The notes under the pieces are model-generated. The model saw only the letters and a list, made by a program, of their open reading frames with translations, made no database searches and was not told the origin of the DNA. Positions 53,365 through 63,222 of a stretch of DNA of 64,000 nucleotides are shown here, one piece after another. The stretch is from Neobacillus cucumis (GTDB lineage: Bacteria; Bacillota; Bacilli; Bacillales; Cytobacillaceae). The stretch is taken from NCBI RefSeq assembly GCF_016908975.1, contig NZ_JAFBEX010000009.1, forward strand, positions 124,001-188,000, written 5' to 3'. A program made the translations under genes and the position numbers. Position 1 is the stretch's first letter, and each line of letters starts with the position of its first letter.

Positions 53365-54639
53365 TCAATCTATATTTTTTACAATCGATGCATACTGACT
53401 TACATACGCCCAATTCTGGGGTGCTGGCAAACTGATTTGCCAAAACGTTGTTCCAACTAAATGGTAAATGTCGATCAGTTTATATTTTTCGATATAGCTT
53501 CGAATGTCTTCAAACCAGACAACATGCTCTGTTATTCCACTCATATAACGATACCATGGTGATTTTGCAGAATCATCATATTGAATAGAAACTCGATTTA
53601 AAATGGCTTGATTTTGTGCAGCAAGTACTGATAATCCTTGCGTTTCATTCGTATTGACCACCTTATCATATCCATACAATGCCATCGCGATTAACAGTTT
53701 TTCAGGATTAAGTTTAGATAGTGCGTAGACAATAACTTTTTCTACCCATTCAATTGGTGATATCGGAGCAGGAGGACCGCCAGGATAACCATAATCAATC
53801 GTCATTACCGCCACCAGATCAGCCGTACTTCCAATTGCCGCATAATCATATGCTCCTACAATTCGATTTGTCGGTAAATCTTCTGTTTTCGCGTGAACGT
53901 TGACATGTAATAGGAGTTCGCCTAATTGGTCCTTTAATTCTCTTAAGAACACATTAAAATCTTGTCGGTTTCCTGGAGGAATAAATTCAAAGTCAAGGCT
54001 AACACCCCTATAGCCTCTTTGTGTTGTTAGATTGACGATGCTTGCGATTAAATTACCCCGATAGGTTGAGTTTCCAAGGACCCCTCCTGCCAACTCCGCA
54101 CTAAAACCTTGGTTTGTAAAGTTGCGGATCATCAATAATGGGGTTAAGTTTACTTGATTACATTTAGCAATAAGGGTGGAATCGTCTGTTACCATATAGG
54201 CAAAACCTTCATTTGTGAAAGAATAGTTTACAATCGCTAAATAGCTTAATTGGCTGGCGATCGATTCTATGATAGAAAGTGTTGTGGCCTCTGCCGAAGG
54301 AACTAAAAAACCAAGGGTCCTCATGTCTAATTTTATGGATGATGGAATATTTATAACCTGACCAATTTGAAGGTGATTTAAATCGATATCCGGATTAGCA
54401 GTATTGATTAAAGAAAGGCTCGAGTTAAATTGTTGGGCTAATATCCAAGGGTAATCGCCAGCTTTTATACGATAAGCACGAACTGGCAGCGTATTATCCG
54501 GGATATAGAGAGCAAGATCAGGAATAATGGATGTGGTAGAGGATAATCCGTTTGCATGAACAATTGAAGAAAGAGAAACGTTATACTGCTTGGAAATAGA
54601 CCACAAATCCTCACCAGTACGTACAACGTGAACTGTCAT
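53365..54639 (-). CDS. LysM-GH18 spore peptidoglycan hydrolase (SleL/YaaH-like)
   Basis: A 424-residue protein. Two N-terminal LysM domains (about 2-46 and 53-98; VRTGEDLWSISKQYNVSL and IKAGDYPWILAQQFNSSL) bind peptidoglycan. A GH18 domain (about 105-420) follows, with GYRGVSLDFEFIPP holding the catalytic Glu and AVMTIDYGYPGGPPAPI and VVWFEDIRSYIEKY as later strands. There is no signal peptide, as in SleL and YaaH, which reach the cortex from the mother cell. It probably acts as N-acetylglucosaminidase in cortex breakdown. Confidence 0.9.
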   Translation of the reverse strand: MTVHVVRTGEDLWSISKQYNVSLSSIVHANGLSSTTSIIPDLALYIPDNTLPVRAYRIKAGDYPWILAQQFNSSLSLINTANPDIDLNHLQIGQVINIPSSIKLDMRTLGFLVPSAEATTLSIIESIASQLSYLAIVNYSFTNEGFAYMVTDDSTLIAKCNQVNLTPLLMIRNFTNQGFSAELAGGVLGNSTYRGNLIASIVNLTTQRGYRGVSLDFEFIPPGNRQDFNVFLRELKDQLGELLLHVNVHAKTEDLPTNRIVGAYDYAAIGSTADLVAVMTIDYGYPGGPPAPISPIEWVEKVIVYALSKLNPEKLLIAMALYGYDKVVNTNETQGLSVLAAQNQAILNRVSIQYDDSAKSPWYRYMSGITEHVVWFEDIRSYIEKYKLIDIYHLVGTTFWQISLPAPQNWAYVSQYASIVKNID

Positions 54640-54754
54640 TCGATTCCTCCCCTTTCATCCCCTTTATATTGACTAATAGTAATAATATATTAGGAATTAT
54701 TTTTCTTATCTCTATTTAAGGTGAAAAAATGAGAAAAAAGAAACACCCTCTCCC

Positions 54755-54812
54755 AAAAAGGGCTTCCCCCCAAATCATAGGGAGATGAAATTGGATAAGG
54801 GAAGCCCGTTTG
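54755..54812 (-). terminator. terminator of the DinB-family gene
   Basis: GGGCTTCCC (54760-54768 region) and GGGAAGCCC (54799-54807 region) pair, with AAAA/TTT flanks; the loop is long but contains a secondary pairing. Confidence 0.6.
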
Positions 54813-54836
54813 GTTTTGCTTACGTATAGCTTGAGA

Positions 54837-55352
54837 TTAACTTAACTGCAACTGTTCCTTTATTTCTTCAATTTGTTTGATGTGTCGTTGTTCGTGGAGA
54901 GGTGCTGCCATAATCCATTGGTTTGTACTCAGATGCCCAAAGGCTGGGTGAGGCATGGGTGGAGCGGTTTTATCAAGCAAGGACTCGTCCTCTATGCTGC
55001 CGAGCGCACCGATGAATTGCTCCTGGCTATTATGTAAAATTTCTTGTAACTGCTCGAGCGTTTTCGGTTCTGCTGAAGGATGTAAACGTTCCGGCGCATT
55101 GAATTTCTTTGAACGGTCTAGAATCATCTCATCAAGAGGAATGTCTCTAGGTACAAAGGTTGGTTCCTGAGCAAGTCCTAGTTGGATGATTTTCGCTGCG
55201 CCGCCTTGCACAGATGCAATATGCTGCACAACTTGCGCAATGCTCCAGGTGTGTTCGTTGGGTTTCCAGTTCAATTGAGTATCGCTGATTCCATCAAGTA
55301 AAGACAGTAGGTGTTTTCGAGTGGTATTTTGCTGTTCTTGAATCGCTAACAT
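54837..55352 (-). CDS. DinB/YfiT family putative metal-dependent protein
   Basis: A 171-residue four-helix-bundle protein of the DinB_2 type. The three candidate metal-ligand histidines are in WSIAQVVQHIASV, near the first third, and in PLHEQRHIKQIEEI at the end. Relatives include thiol-dependent transferases of the bacillithiol S-transferase group, so such activity is possible. It is monocistronic; the ATG follows a GGTGGGAAAA site. Confidence 0.82.
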   Translation of the reverse strand: MLAIQEQQNTTRKHLLSLLDGISDTQLNWKPNEHTWSIAQVVQHIASVQGGAAKIIQLGLAQEPTFVPRDIPLDEMILDRSKKFNAPERLHPSAEPKTLEQLQEILHNSQEQFIGALGSIEDESLLDKTAPPMPHPAFGHLSTNQWIMAAPLHEQRHIKQIEEIKEQLQLS

Positions 55353-55496
55353 GGGTTCATTTTCCCACCTTCCATTTCAAGTGTCACCAACTCTACTATA
55401 CTATACTTATTAAAACGAACACAAACTCAAGGTTAACTCTAAAATTATTTCTATTTAGTATTAAGCATGAACCTTTATTTCTTCCCATATCCTAGA

Positions 55497-55874
55497 CTAT
55501 TGAGAATTGTTGGATACAATTGAAAAACGTTTTTCTCCCAGCCATTTTTCTCCGTTGTCATCTACTTTAATGGTTGCAATATAATCCCCTTCCATTTCAA
55601 TGTTAGCTTGTCCAACATACACACCATTTCCTTTTTCCTGCATATTCATGGAAATATCCCCATGACTCATCCCTTGCATATCCAATTTGGTACTAACCTT
55701 CGCACCTTTTACTGGTTTACCGTCTGGATCCAGAATTTTAACTTGAATTGGAGTTGATTGACCAGGTGTAAACGATTTAGGTGTCGATAGCTTGATTTCA
55801 AAGTTATTTGAACTGCAGCCTGCCATCACAATCAATAAAAGGCTCATAATGAATCCGGTAAATTTTTTCATCAC
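55497..55874 (-). CDS. YtkA/FixH-like lipoprotein
   Basis: A 125-residue lipoprotein with the lipobox LIVMAGCSS (C19) and a single beta-sandwich domain of the YtkA-like type: GQSTPIQVKILDPDGKPVKGAKV, MQGMSHGDISMNMQEKGNGVYVG, IKVDDNGEKW. The Met/His-rich MQGMSHGDISMNM segment could bind copper, which is inference. It resembles B. subtilis YtkA. It is monocistronic. Confidence 0.82.
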   Translation of the reverse strand: MMKKFTGFIMSLLLIVMAGCSSNNFEIKLSTPKSFTPGQSTPIQVKILDPDGKPVKGAKVSTKLDMQGMSHGDISMNMQEKGNGVYVGQANIEMEGDYIATIKVDDNGEKWLGEKRFSIVSNNSQ

Positions 55875-56001
55875 ACCCCATCCTTTCTATTGTGTTATCT
55901 TGTTGAATCAACTGAGGCATTCACAAGTTATCATTTCATCTAAAATCATAACAGATACTTTCATATTATTAAAAGGAATACATTTCTTTCATTAAAATAA
56001 A

Positions 56002-56027
56002 AATAGCCATCGGCTGGATGGCTATTA
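56002..56027. terminator. terminator downstream of the UspA gene
   Basis: AATAGCCATC at 56002-56011 pairs with GATGGCTATT at 56017-56026, flanked by A and T bases. Confidence 0.8.
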
Positions 56028-56090
56028 CATATTATGATCTCCCATTAATTATATCGCAAGTGGAAAGGCTATTATTTTGTTTAGAAGCCT

Positions 56091-56543
56091 TTATTTTACA
56101 ATTAAGATTGGGCATGTTGCCTTTTGTACAACATGATGACTGACACTACCTAAAAACATTTCCTTTACTCCATTTAATCCCCTGCTTCCCATTACTACAA
56201 AATCAACATCGTTTTCCTTGATAAATTCTACAATAACCTCAGCAGGACTTCCTTCCAATAAAAAAGTCTTTGTTTTATTCGGAAGGAACTGTAGCTCTTC
56301 CATAACCTCATCAAGTATGTGCTGACTTGTTTCGAATTGGGATTTTCCTAGCTCAACCCGTTCTTCATAAGAAAAAGCATAAGCATATGGTAAACCATAG
56401 GGATATTGTGGTTGGATTACCATAACAACGTTCAATTCAATTTCTTCATTCTGCTTTGCCAGATTCATTGCCATTTTTAATGCCTTTTTACTTGATTCTG
56501 AATGATCATAAGGAACCACTATTTTTGAACAAATAGTTAACAT
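56091..56543 (-). CDS. universal stress protein (UspA family)
   Basis: A 150-residue UspA-fold protein. The first strand (KIVVPYDHSESSKKALKMA) and the ATP-binding signature VMGSRGLNGVKEMFLGSVSHHVV (G-2x-G-9x-G-S) are present, ending with CPILIVK. It is thus of the ATP-binding subtype. AGGAGAGG precedes the ATG. The region also encodes Hsp20, consistent with a stress-gene cluster. Confidence 0.9.
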   Translation of the reverse strand: MLTICSKIVVPYDHSESSKKALKMAMNLAKQNEEIELNVVMVIQPQYPYGLPYAYAFSYEERVELGKSQFETSQHILDEVMEELQFLPNKTKTFLLEGSPAEVIVEFIKENDVDFVVMGSRGLNGVKEMFLGSVSHHVVQKATCPILIVK

Positions 56544-56700
56544 TTTAGACCTCTCCTTCTAAAATATTTTTGTCCTCATTTACATTATATACCTTTATTT
56601 CCAGAAATCAGATTGAGAATATGGAGATTTTGTTTACTTTTTAACAAATTTCATTTTAAAATTAAATACTTTACATTCTCAATGACCATTGAATAACCTC

Positions 56701-56904
56701 TTATTGAAATAATGCTTTAATTGTAAGTTTAAAACCTAATAAAATAGCAATAGATGATAAAAGATATATATCTAGTATTCCCAAAAATGAAACAAGTTTA
56801 CTAGTGATCTTTAGGTCTTTGTCATGAAATTCCTGATAAGTATATACCTGGGAAATAAACGAAACAGAACCTATTAAAAGGATGATTAATCCAACAAAAA
56901 TCAT
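56701..56904 (-). CDS. 67-residue two-helix membrane protein
   Basis: A small protein with helices at about 2-20 and 40-60 and a charged loop EFHDKDLKITSK between them. GGAGCAATCTCT directly precedes the ATG, which supports translation. I do not recognise the family. It lies between the UspA and Hsp20 genes on the same strand. Confidence 0.6.
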   Translation of the reverse strand: MIFVGLIILLIGSVSFISQVYTYQEFHDKDLKITSKLVSFLGILDIYLLSSIAILLGFKLTIKALFQ

Positions 56905-57044
56905 AGAGATTGCTCCTTTCCTTATAAACTATTGAAAAAAGGAGTGGCAATCATCATTACTTGGGGAGCTGTAACTTGACAATAAACATTATATATCCCA
57001 TCCTTCTCAAGGAATGTATGACTTCTATTTGAGTCCAAACTTGA

Positions 57045-57084
57045 CAAAAAGCCGTAATCAAGATTCTGAATTACGGCTTTTCTA
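57045..57084 (-). terminator. terminator of the Hsp20 gene
   Basis: AAAAGCCGTAAT at 57047-57058 pairs perfectly with ATTACGGCTTTT at 57070-57081. Confidence 0.88.
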
Positions 57085-57104
57085 GGTTTCTATAAACCTT
57101 AAGT

Positions 57105-57539
57105 TCAATGAATTTCAATTAGTTTTTTATCCGAATTGGTAATCTGGATTTTTGGACATTTCAAGGTTAGAATACCGTTATTAAATGTAGCATCAATGGC
57201 ATCCTCATTAATATCTTCCACATAGAAACGTCGTGCAAAATTACCATAAAATCTTTCTTGACGGATAAAGTTTTCCTTCTCAACTTTCATATCTGATTCC
57301 CTTTTTGCTGTTATAATCAAATAATTATTTTGATACTCAACATGGATGTCTTCTTTTTCAAGCCCTGGTAATTCAGCCTCAATTAGATATTGGTCCCCAA
57401 CATCTTTAATATCTGTGCGGAAGTGATGGGTATCGATTTTGAAAGGTGCAAAGAAACTATCATTGTAGAATTCTGAAAATACATCCCATAAATCACTTCC
57501 CATCCTTCCTCTTCTTTTGAATGGACGTAAAGTAGTCAT
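57105..57539 (-). CDS. Hsp20/alpha-crystallin family small heat-shock protein
   Basis: A 144-residue chaperone that holds unfolding proteins. The alpha-crystallin domain spans about 38-135: TDIKDVGDQYLIEAELPGLEKEDI, VEYQNNYLIITAKRE, and GILTLKCPK (the A-x-x-x-G-x-L motif variant NGILTLKCP). The C-terminal tail lacks a clear IxI motif (KLIEIH supplies a similar one). GGAGGAATGAACC precedes the ATG. No CIRCE element was seen upstream. Confidence 0.9.
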   Translation of the reverse strand: MTTLRPFKRRGRMGSDLWDVFSEFYNDSFFAPFKIDTHHFRTDIKDVGDQYLIEAELPGLEKEDIHVEYQNNYLIITAKRESDMKVEKENFIRQERFYGNFARRFYVEDINEDAIDATFNNGILTLKCPKIQITNSDKKLIEIH

Positions 57540-57788
57540 GGTTCATTCCTCCCTCTCTTTTCTTTGCTTAGTTCTTTCACCTATTATTATAAAACTTTTT
57601 GTTTTGAATGTAAAAAATTTACATTTACACTTCAAACCTTTATATTACTGTAATTAATATTTTGAAGTGTTTTAAGTAAAATAGTAATACCTTGATAGTT
57701 TCTTAGATCTGATATCTAGTATAGGATAATACTTATTCATGTGGTAGAATTAGTAATATGTAAATGTTTTCAGGGGGTTAAGGGGTAA

Positions 57789-58140
57789 TTTAGAATTCTT
57801 ATTGTTGAAGACGAAATTCGCATAAGTAATTTATTACGGATCTATTTACAACGTGAAATGTTCCAAGTTGATGTGGTCGATAACGGGAAAACTGGATTAG
57901 AATGTGCATTAAAGGAAGATTATAACTTAATTATTTTAGATGTATTGATGCCTGAAATAGACGGATACCAGGTACTTAAAGAAGTTAGAAAGATAAAAAA
58001 GACACCTGTGATTATTCTTTCTGCTAAATGTACCGATGAAGATATAAAATATAGCAAAGATTTGGGGGCAAATACATTTATTGCCAAACCTTTTAGTATC
58101 TTAAGACTATCAAAGAATAATCTTTGTGGAGGATTGATAT
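57789..58140 (+). pseudogene. response regulator remnant (receiver domain only, start codon lost)
   Basis: The frame RILIVEDEIRIS continues with IILDVLMPEIDGYQ (acceptor Asp), LSAKCTDEDI and FIAKPFSI (Lys), a complete OmpR-type receiver. The codon expected to be the start reads TTT before AGA ATT CTT and is preceded in frame by TAA, so no normal start exists. After the receiver the sequence diverges at SILRL and has no winged-helix domain. An imperfect hairpin (GTGGATACCTT/AAGGTACCCAC) follows at 58156-58182. The partner kinase is absent. Confidence 0.75.
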
Positions 58141-58399
58141 CGTCTATTAAAAAAGTGGATACCTTATTAAGGTACCCACTTTATATATCAATACTCTGTC
58201 ATCACCATACATCAGATGTTAACTCTGCACTCTATATTGGTTTACCAGCCGATTTAAAGGTATTGAATGCGCGTAAAAAGCTGTTTCTTTTTTGCTAGAA
58301 AGGGTCCCTCCTTCTCATGCTTACTCATTCTAATTCAGGTCAAAGCTCCCTAAATATATCGTTGTATTTCTTTGCGGATTACAACCAACTATAATCTTG

Positions 58400-59165
58400 C
58401 CTTATCGCTTTTTGTACTAAGCGGCTCCAAGTTTCATTTGCTGAAAAAAGAAATGCCTCTTGTAACTGTATGCAGCATATCATGAGCATTGAAATTTTTA
58501 AATGTGAAACAATTCCCGTTACCTGTAAACTCATCATATGATTGAACCGTATCGTTCAAGCCACCTCTTTCTCTGACAATGGGTATCGCTCCGTACTGTA
58601 ATGCAATCAGTTGCCCTAATCCACATGGCTTAAATTGACAAGGCATTAAAACATATCTGCCCCTGCATAAATTTGATGTGCTAATGATTCACTAAAATCG
58701 ATATAAACCCCTGCCTTATCAGGAAAGTCTTTTTCCATTTGGTTTAAAAAAGTTTTCATAATGATAGTCACCTGAACCTAGAATGATGAATTGAAGATCC
58801 TCCCTAATCATGTCCCAAAAAACATGAAGCACTAAATCTAAGCCTTTTTGATTGGTTAACCGTGTGACCCTCGCGATAATGGGTGTGCTTATCTTTTCTG
58901 GTAATCCGAAATAGCGCTGTAATACTTGCTTATTTTTTACTTTACCCTCAAACGTATCCATATCCTATGAAACAGTAATATCACGGTCTTCTTTTGGATT
59001 ATATACAGTATCGTCTATTCCATTGACAATTCCGATTAAGCTTATTTCTGTGCTTTCGCAAAAAAACGTCAAGTCTTTCTCCAATTCCTTTTTGTGATTC
59101 AACATGAGCGCCAAATACTTTGTAGACTTAAACAAACTCCCCTTCGTGAAAAAGGTATACTTCAT
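58400..59165 (-). pseudogene. glgA: glycogen synthase remnant
   Basis: Three frames on the minus strand together give an order-conserved part of GlgA: LIGIVNGIDDTVYNPKEDRD, then (after an in-frame TAG at about 58962) [21 protein letters not shown] and [17 protein letters not shown], then (after a frameshift near 58720) [22 protein letters not shown], then (after another shift near 58650) [32 protein letters not shown]. The N-terminal GlgA sugar-nucleotide domain is missing or scrambled. The gene is clearly inactive. Confidence 0.9.
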
Positions 59166-59694
59166 AATCAGTAGAGTGTGTTAAAACCAATCGTTTCACC
59201 TCTTGTCCTACTTTTGAAAGAAAGTCATAGTAGCTAAATCTGTACTAATAATCACTAAAAATTGATTTCCGCTGTATTTAGATTCGTTTTCCAGAACGTG
59301 CCTCATCGGTGTTCTTGCTTCTCTTGTAGTTTTCAAGTAAAGTTGTTAAGTTGTTCTCCCTTTCTTATTTAAATCAAAAATTCAATTCTAGATAAACAAG
59401 TAAAATTCGGTATTAAATAAATGCATTTTGTCTCGAAAAAAAAGGAGGATCAAGCAGAAGAACCGTCCCCATGCTTCCACCCATAGTTCTAGCCAAACGT
59501 ATAGGTTCAAACTCCTTATTTCTGTAATTAAATGCATTAAACACTTTTAAATTTGAATTTTACTCATTTTCTTTTAGAAGTTCACTTAATCTGAAATTTG
59601 TTTTGTATACTCTCCTCCAAAATTCTCCAACCTTTGAATATACAACAAAAATTAAGGTACAATTGTATAATAAAATAAATTCGAGGGATCTATT
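59166..59694. other. decayed region between the glgA remnant and the primase-helicase
   Basis: Short open frames of glgA-like style without motifs are followed by AT-rich sequence. It contains the single palindrome arm at 59454-59477. No intact gene is seen. Confidence 0.5.
59454..59477. repeat. single arm of the 55-bp palindromic repeat, copy 3
   Basis: CAGAAGAACCGTCCCCATG followed by CTTC matches the right arm of the palindrome at 9330-9384. No left arm precedes it; AGGAGGATCAAG stands in its place. Confidence 0.8.
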
Positions 59695-62019
59695 GTGGAA
59701 TTTGAACGTCTTTTAAAAGAATTGGAGCATTTAAGAAAAGAAAATGACTATTTAAAACACTTGTTATCTAATATGATGCATCAGCGGGATGAAAAGATAG
59801 AACTTTTTGAAAAAGAAAAAAAGATAAGCAATCGGTCATTGCCGAAAGAAAAAATACAGCTGTTTAAAAGTTTATTTAAAGGCCGCTCAGATGTGTTTGC
59901 TAATCGATGGGAGTCCAAGGATGGAAGAAGCGGATACACACCTTCCTGTGATTTAGAATGGCAAAAACCAATATGTCAAAAACCGAAGATTAAATGTTCG
60001 GAATGCGTACATCGGAAACTTTCACCTCTAACTAATCAAGAGCTTTTCAATCACCTCAGTGGAGCAAAAACAGTTGGACTTTATCCCCTCCTTCAGGATG
60101 AAACTTGTTTTTTTATAGCAGTGGATTTTGATAAGCAAAATTGGAAACAAGACGTCTTGGCATTTGTTAATGAATGTAAGTGTTCAAAAGTTCCTGCCTA
60201 TGTGGAACGTTCTAGATCAGGTAACGGGGCACATGTATGGATCTTCTTTTCTGAGAAAATCCCAGCAGCGTTAGCCAGAAAACTTGGAACATATCTCTTA
60301 ACAAAATCACTTGAAAAGCGGCATCAAATTGGAATGGACTCATTTGATCGAATGTTTCCGAATCAGGATACACTTCCTCGAGGAGGCTTCGGTAACCTAA
60401 TAGCTTTGCCTCTTCAACTTCATTCCAAAAATAATGGTAACAGCGTGTTTGTAGATGAGCACTTTATTCCGTATCCTGATCAGTGGTTATTCCTGTCTTC
60501 AATTGCGAAAATAAGTAAACTGGACATTTTATCTGTTATAGATACACCTAACCAAACACAGGTAAAAGAAGATCTAATGCCCATGCCTATTCCAGAGAAA
60601 ATAAAAGTTTATATGAAAAATGGGATATTTATCAAAAAGCAAGGAATTCCTTCATTTATATTTTCGAAAATAATGTCACTTGCAACATTTAAAAACCCCG
60701 AATTTTACAAAGCACAAGCAAAAAGAATGTCAACATATGGGATGCAACGGTCCATCAGTAGCTTTGAAGAAGATTCCGAATATCTTATCCTACCACGGGG
60801 ATGTTTTGAGGAATTACAAAAGCTATTAACAGAACATTCAATAGAAATAGACATAGCAGATGAGTCCTATGATGGAGAGAACATTCAAGTAAACTTTAGC
60901 GGGCAATTAACTTCTCAGCAACAGGAAGCTCTCACTGAGTTATTAAAGCATAAAAATGGTACACTTGTCGCAGCCACAGGCTTCGGAAAAACCGTTACTG
61001 CCGCCTCCCTCATAGCCAAAAGGAAAACCAATACGCTAATTATTGTGAACCGTACTCAACTACTTCAGCAATGGATTGAGAGTTTATCCACCTTTCTCCA
61101 AGTCCCAGAGAAAGGAATTGGTCAAATTGGCGGCGGTAAATCAAAAATTACTGGGCAAATAGATGTAGCTACAATTCAAAGTCTTAATTTTAAAGGTAAA
61201 TTAAAATCATTTATAACTCAATATGGGCAAATTATTGTGGACGAATGTCATCATATCTCTGCATTTAGTTTTGAAAAGGTATTAAAACAAGTTCGAGCTA
61301 AGTATGTTTATGGACTTACTGCAACCCCGATTCGAAAGGATGGGCTTCATCCTATTATTTTTATGCAGTGTGGGCAGATCCGCTACAAAACAAATGCTAA
61401 ATCCCAAGCGAAAATCCGACCGTTTAACCATAAATTGATACCACGTTATACAAATTTAAAATCTGATTCAACTGACATTAATGAAATTTATCGGTTACTT
61501 TCCACCAATGAGTATCGAAACCAATTGCTGTTTGATGATGTATTAAATGAGCTAGATAAAGGACGTTCTCCTATCATTCTAACGGAGAGAATTGAACATT
61601 TGGAAAATCTTCGAAACCTTTTTAATAGATTTGCCAAGAATATTATCGTCCTATCAGGAAACATGACGAAAAAAGAACAAAGAAATGAATTGACTCGTCT
61701 TGCAAAAATTCCAGATAACGAAGAACGATTGGTTATTGCAATAGGAAAATACATTGGTGAAGGATTTGATGATCCGCGCTTAGATACTTTGTTTTTAGCT
61801 ATGCCAATTTCATGGAAAGGTACACTTCAGCAATATGTTGGACGCTTGCACCGAATACATGCTGATAAACAGGAAGTTAAAGTATATGATTACGTTGATG
61901 TTCACGTACCCACACTAAAAGCTATGTTCGAAAAGCGTCTAAACGGATATAAATCGATGGGTTATGTTTCTGAGGAAAATAAACAAATTGATACGAATGA
62001 GCAAATGCAATTGTTTTAG
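59695..62019 (+). CDS. TOTE-type archaeo-eukaryotic primase / SF2 helicase fusion
   Basis: A 774-residue protein. A coiled coil (1-45) is followed by a Cys4 cluster (C85, C94, C101, C104) and an archaeo-eukaryotic primase domain with the acidic pair VDFD at 143-146 and the SGNGAHVW motif with H180. The C-terminal half is an SF2 helicase: AATGFGKT (Walker A), VDECHH (motif II), GLTATP (motif III), YIGEGFDDPRLDTLFLA and QYVGRLHR (motif VI). The order matches primase-helicases of TOTE conflict systems. GTG at 59695 has GAGGG 7 nt upstream. A terminator follows at 62039. It stands in decayed surroundings, suggesting acquisition. Confidence 0.85.
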   Translation: MEFERLLKELEHLRKENDYLKHLLSNMMHQRDEKIELFEKEKKISNRSLPKEKIQLFKSLFKGRSDVFANRWESKDGRSGYTPSCDLEWQKPICQKPKIKCSECVHRKLSPLTNQELFNHLSGAKTVGLYPLLQDETCFFIAVDFDKQNWKQDVLAFVNECKCSKVPAYVERSRSGNGAHVWIFFSEKIPAALARKLGTYLLTKSLEKRHQIGMDSFDRMFPNQDTLPRGGFGNLIALPLQLHSKNNGNSVFVDEHFIPYPDQWLFLSSIAKISKLDILSVIDTPNQTQVKEDLMPMPIPEKIKVYMKNGIFIKKQGIPSFIFSKIMSLATFKNPEFYKAQAKRMSTYGMQRSISSFEEDSEYLILPRGCFEELQKLLTEHSIEIDIADESYDGENIQVNFSGQLTSQQQEALTELLKHKNGTLVAATGFGKTVTAASLIAKRKTNTLIIVNRTQLLQQWIESLSTFLQVPEKGIGQIGGGKSKITGQIDVATIQSLNFKGKLKSFITQYGQIIVDECHHISAFSFEKVLKQVRAKYVYGLTATPIRKDGLHPIIFMQCGQIRYKTNAKSQAKIRPFNHKLIPRYTNLKSDSTDINEIYRLLSTNEYRNQLLFDDVLNELDKGRSPIILTERIEHLENLRNLFNRFAKNIIVLSGNMTKKEQRNELTRLAKIPDNEERLVIAIGKYIGEGFDDPRLDTLFLAMPISWKGTLQQYVGRLHRIHADKQEVKVYDYVDVHVPTLKAMFEKRLNGYKSMGYVSEENKQIDTNEQMQLF

Positions 62020-62038
62020 TGAATTTAGGAAAATATGA

Positions 62039-62068
62039 GGACCGGACAAAATGCAACATGTCTGGTCC
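62039..62068 (+). terminator. terminator of the primase-helicase gene
   Basis: GGACCGGACA at 62039-62048 pairs with TGTCTGGTCC at 62059-62068 (one wobble). Confidence 0.75.
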
Positions 62069-62194
62069 CATAATCTCGTTGAGGTTCGTTTGAGGGTCAT
62101 ATATTTTTTTGTCATCATAATCTACCCTCACTTCGAAATAAAGGTTCTTGATATTTTCATACTCCTTTGATTCTACCGCTAATAACCCTCCTGC

Positions 62195-63118
62195 CTACTC
62201 TCCCATTGATTTTAAAAATGTTAAAATCTTTTCCCGTGTGGGGATTGAGCTTTGGGCACCTTGGATTGTTACCGACAAAGCGGCGGCAGCAGTAGCATAT
62301 TGGAGGCAATCTTGGATAGGATGTCCCAAAACGTTTTCTGCAGCAAAAGCACCAATAAAAGTATCACCAGCTGCGGTCGTATCAATCGCATTTACCGAAA
62401 AAGAAGGAGTAATAATTTCACATCCCTCCTGATTCCGATAAAGGGACCCATTTTTTCCGAGCGTAATAATTACCTCTTTTAACCCCCATTCGTTTAGTAG
62501 GCTTCCTGCTATTCGCGCGTGTTTGATATCTTTGACCGGTGTATCCGTGATCGCTTCCACTTCAGTTTCATTTAAAATCAGCATATCAAGTAATGGAAAC
62601 AGTCCCTTTGGCACTTTAACTGCTGGAGCAGGATTCAAGAACACGCGCACTCCTTTTCTGTGTGCTGTTCGAATTGCATATTCCGTTGTAGGCCAAGGTA
62701 TTTCATTTTGAAGCAAAATGATATCGCCACTTTTCATCCTCCGGAAAATCGGATCCAGATCTTCAGGCATGAATTTCCCGTTCGATCCCTCTGATAAAAT
62801 AATGGTATTCTCCCCGGAAGAATCAACAGTTATGAAAGCAATCCCAGATGTAACGTCCTTTTCCAAGATAGAATCCGTGTTGATGCCTTCATTCTGGAGC
62901 GAGCTTACAAGTTTTCCGGCAAATGTATCAGTTCCAACCGCTCCGGCCATCATCACTTGTCCACCTGAACGGGCAGCAGCAACTGCTTGATTGGCACCTT
63001 TACCACCTGGATGATAGGCTGTCCCCCATCCCTTGATGGTCTCCCCCGGTTTTGGATGGTTTTCAACATGATTCACAATATCCATATTCATGCTTCCGAT
63101 AACAACGATTTTACTCAT
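62195..63118 (-). CDS. rbsK: ribokinase (PfkB family)
   Basis: A 307-residue sugar kinase that phosphorylates ribose at O5. Motif 1 is GGKGANQAVAAARSGG near residue 40 and motif 2 is DTTAAGDTFIGAFAAE near residue 255 with the catalytic Asp. The start MSKIVVIGSMNMD at 63118 is chosen because AAGGCGGG lies 8 nt upstream; the frame is open 12 codons further without a site. No rbsDACB transport genes are adjacent, so it may serve nucleoside or other ribose sources. Confidence 0.88.
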   Translation of the reverse strand: MSKIVVIGSMNMDIVNHVENHPKPGETIKGWGTAYHPGGKGANQAVAAARSGGQVMMAGAVGTDTFAGKLVSSLQNEGINTDSILEKDVTSGIAFITVDSSGENTIILSEGSNGKFMPEDLDPIFRRMKSGDIILLQNEIPWPTTEYAIRTAHRKGVRVFLNPAPAVKVPKGLFPLLDMLILNETEVEAITDTPVKDIKHARIAGSLLNEWGLKEVIITLGKNGSLYRNQEGCEIITPSFSVNAIDTTAAGDTFIGAFAAENVLGHPIQDCLQYATAAAALSVTIQGAQSSIPTREKILTFLKSMGE

Positions 63119-63222
63119 TTTTAAAACCCGCCTTTTTTGGATAACACTTTTCATATTTTTTCAAAAATTTCTCCTGATCATTTTTCACCGTTGTAATCTA
63201 TATGAATGGAACTGCAAAGAAT

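Noticed and set aside
61922..62131. 69-codon minus-strand frame over the end of the primase-helicase gene
   Set aside because: It overlaps a well-supported gene and its terminator and lacks a ribosome binding site.
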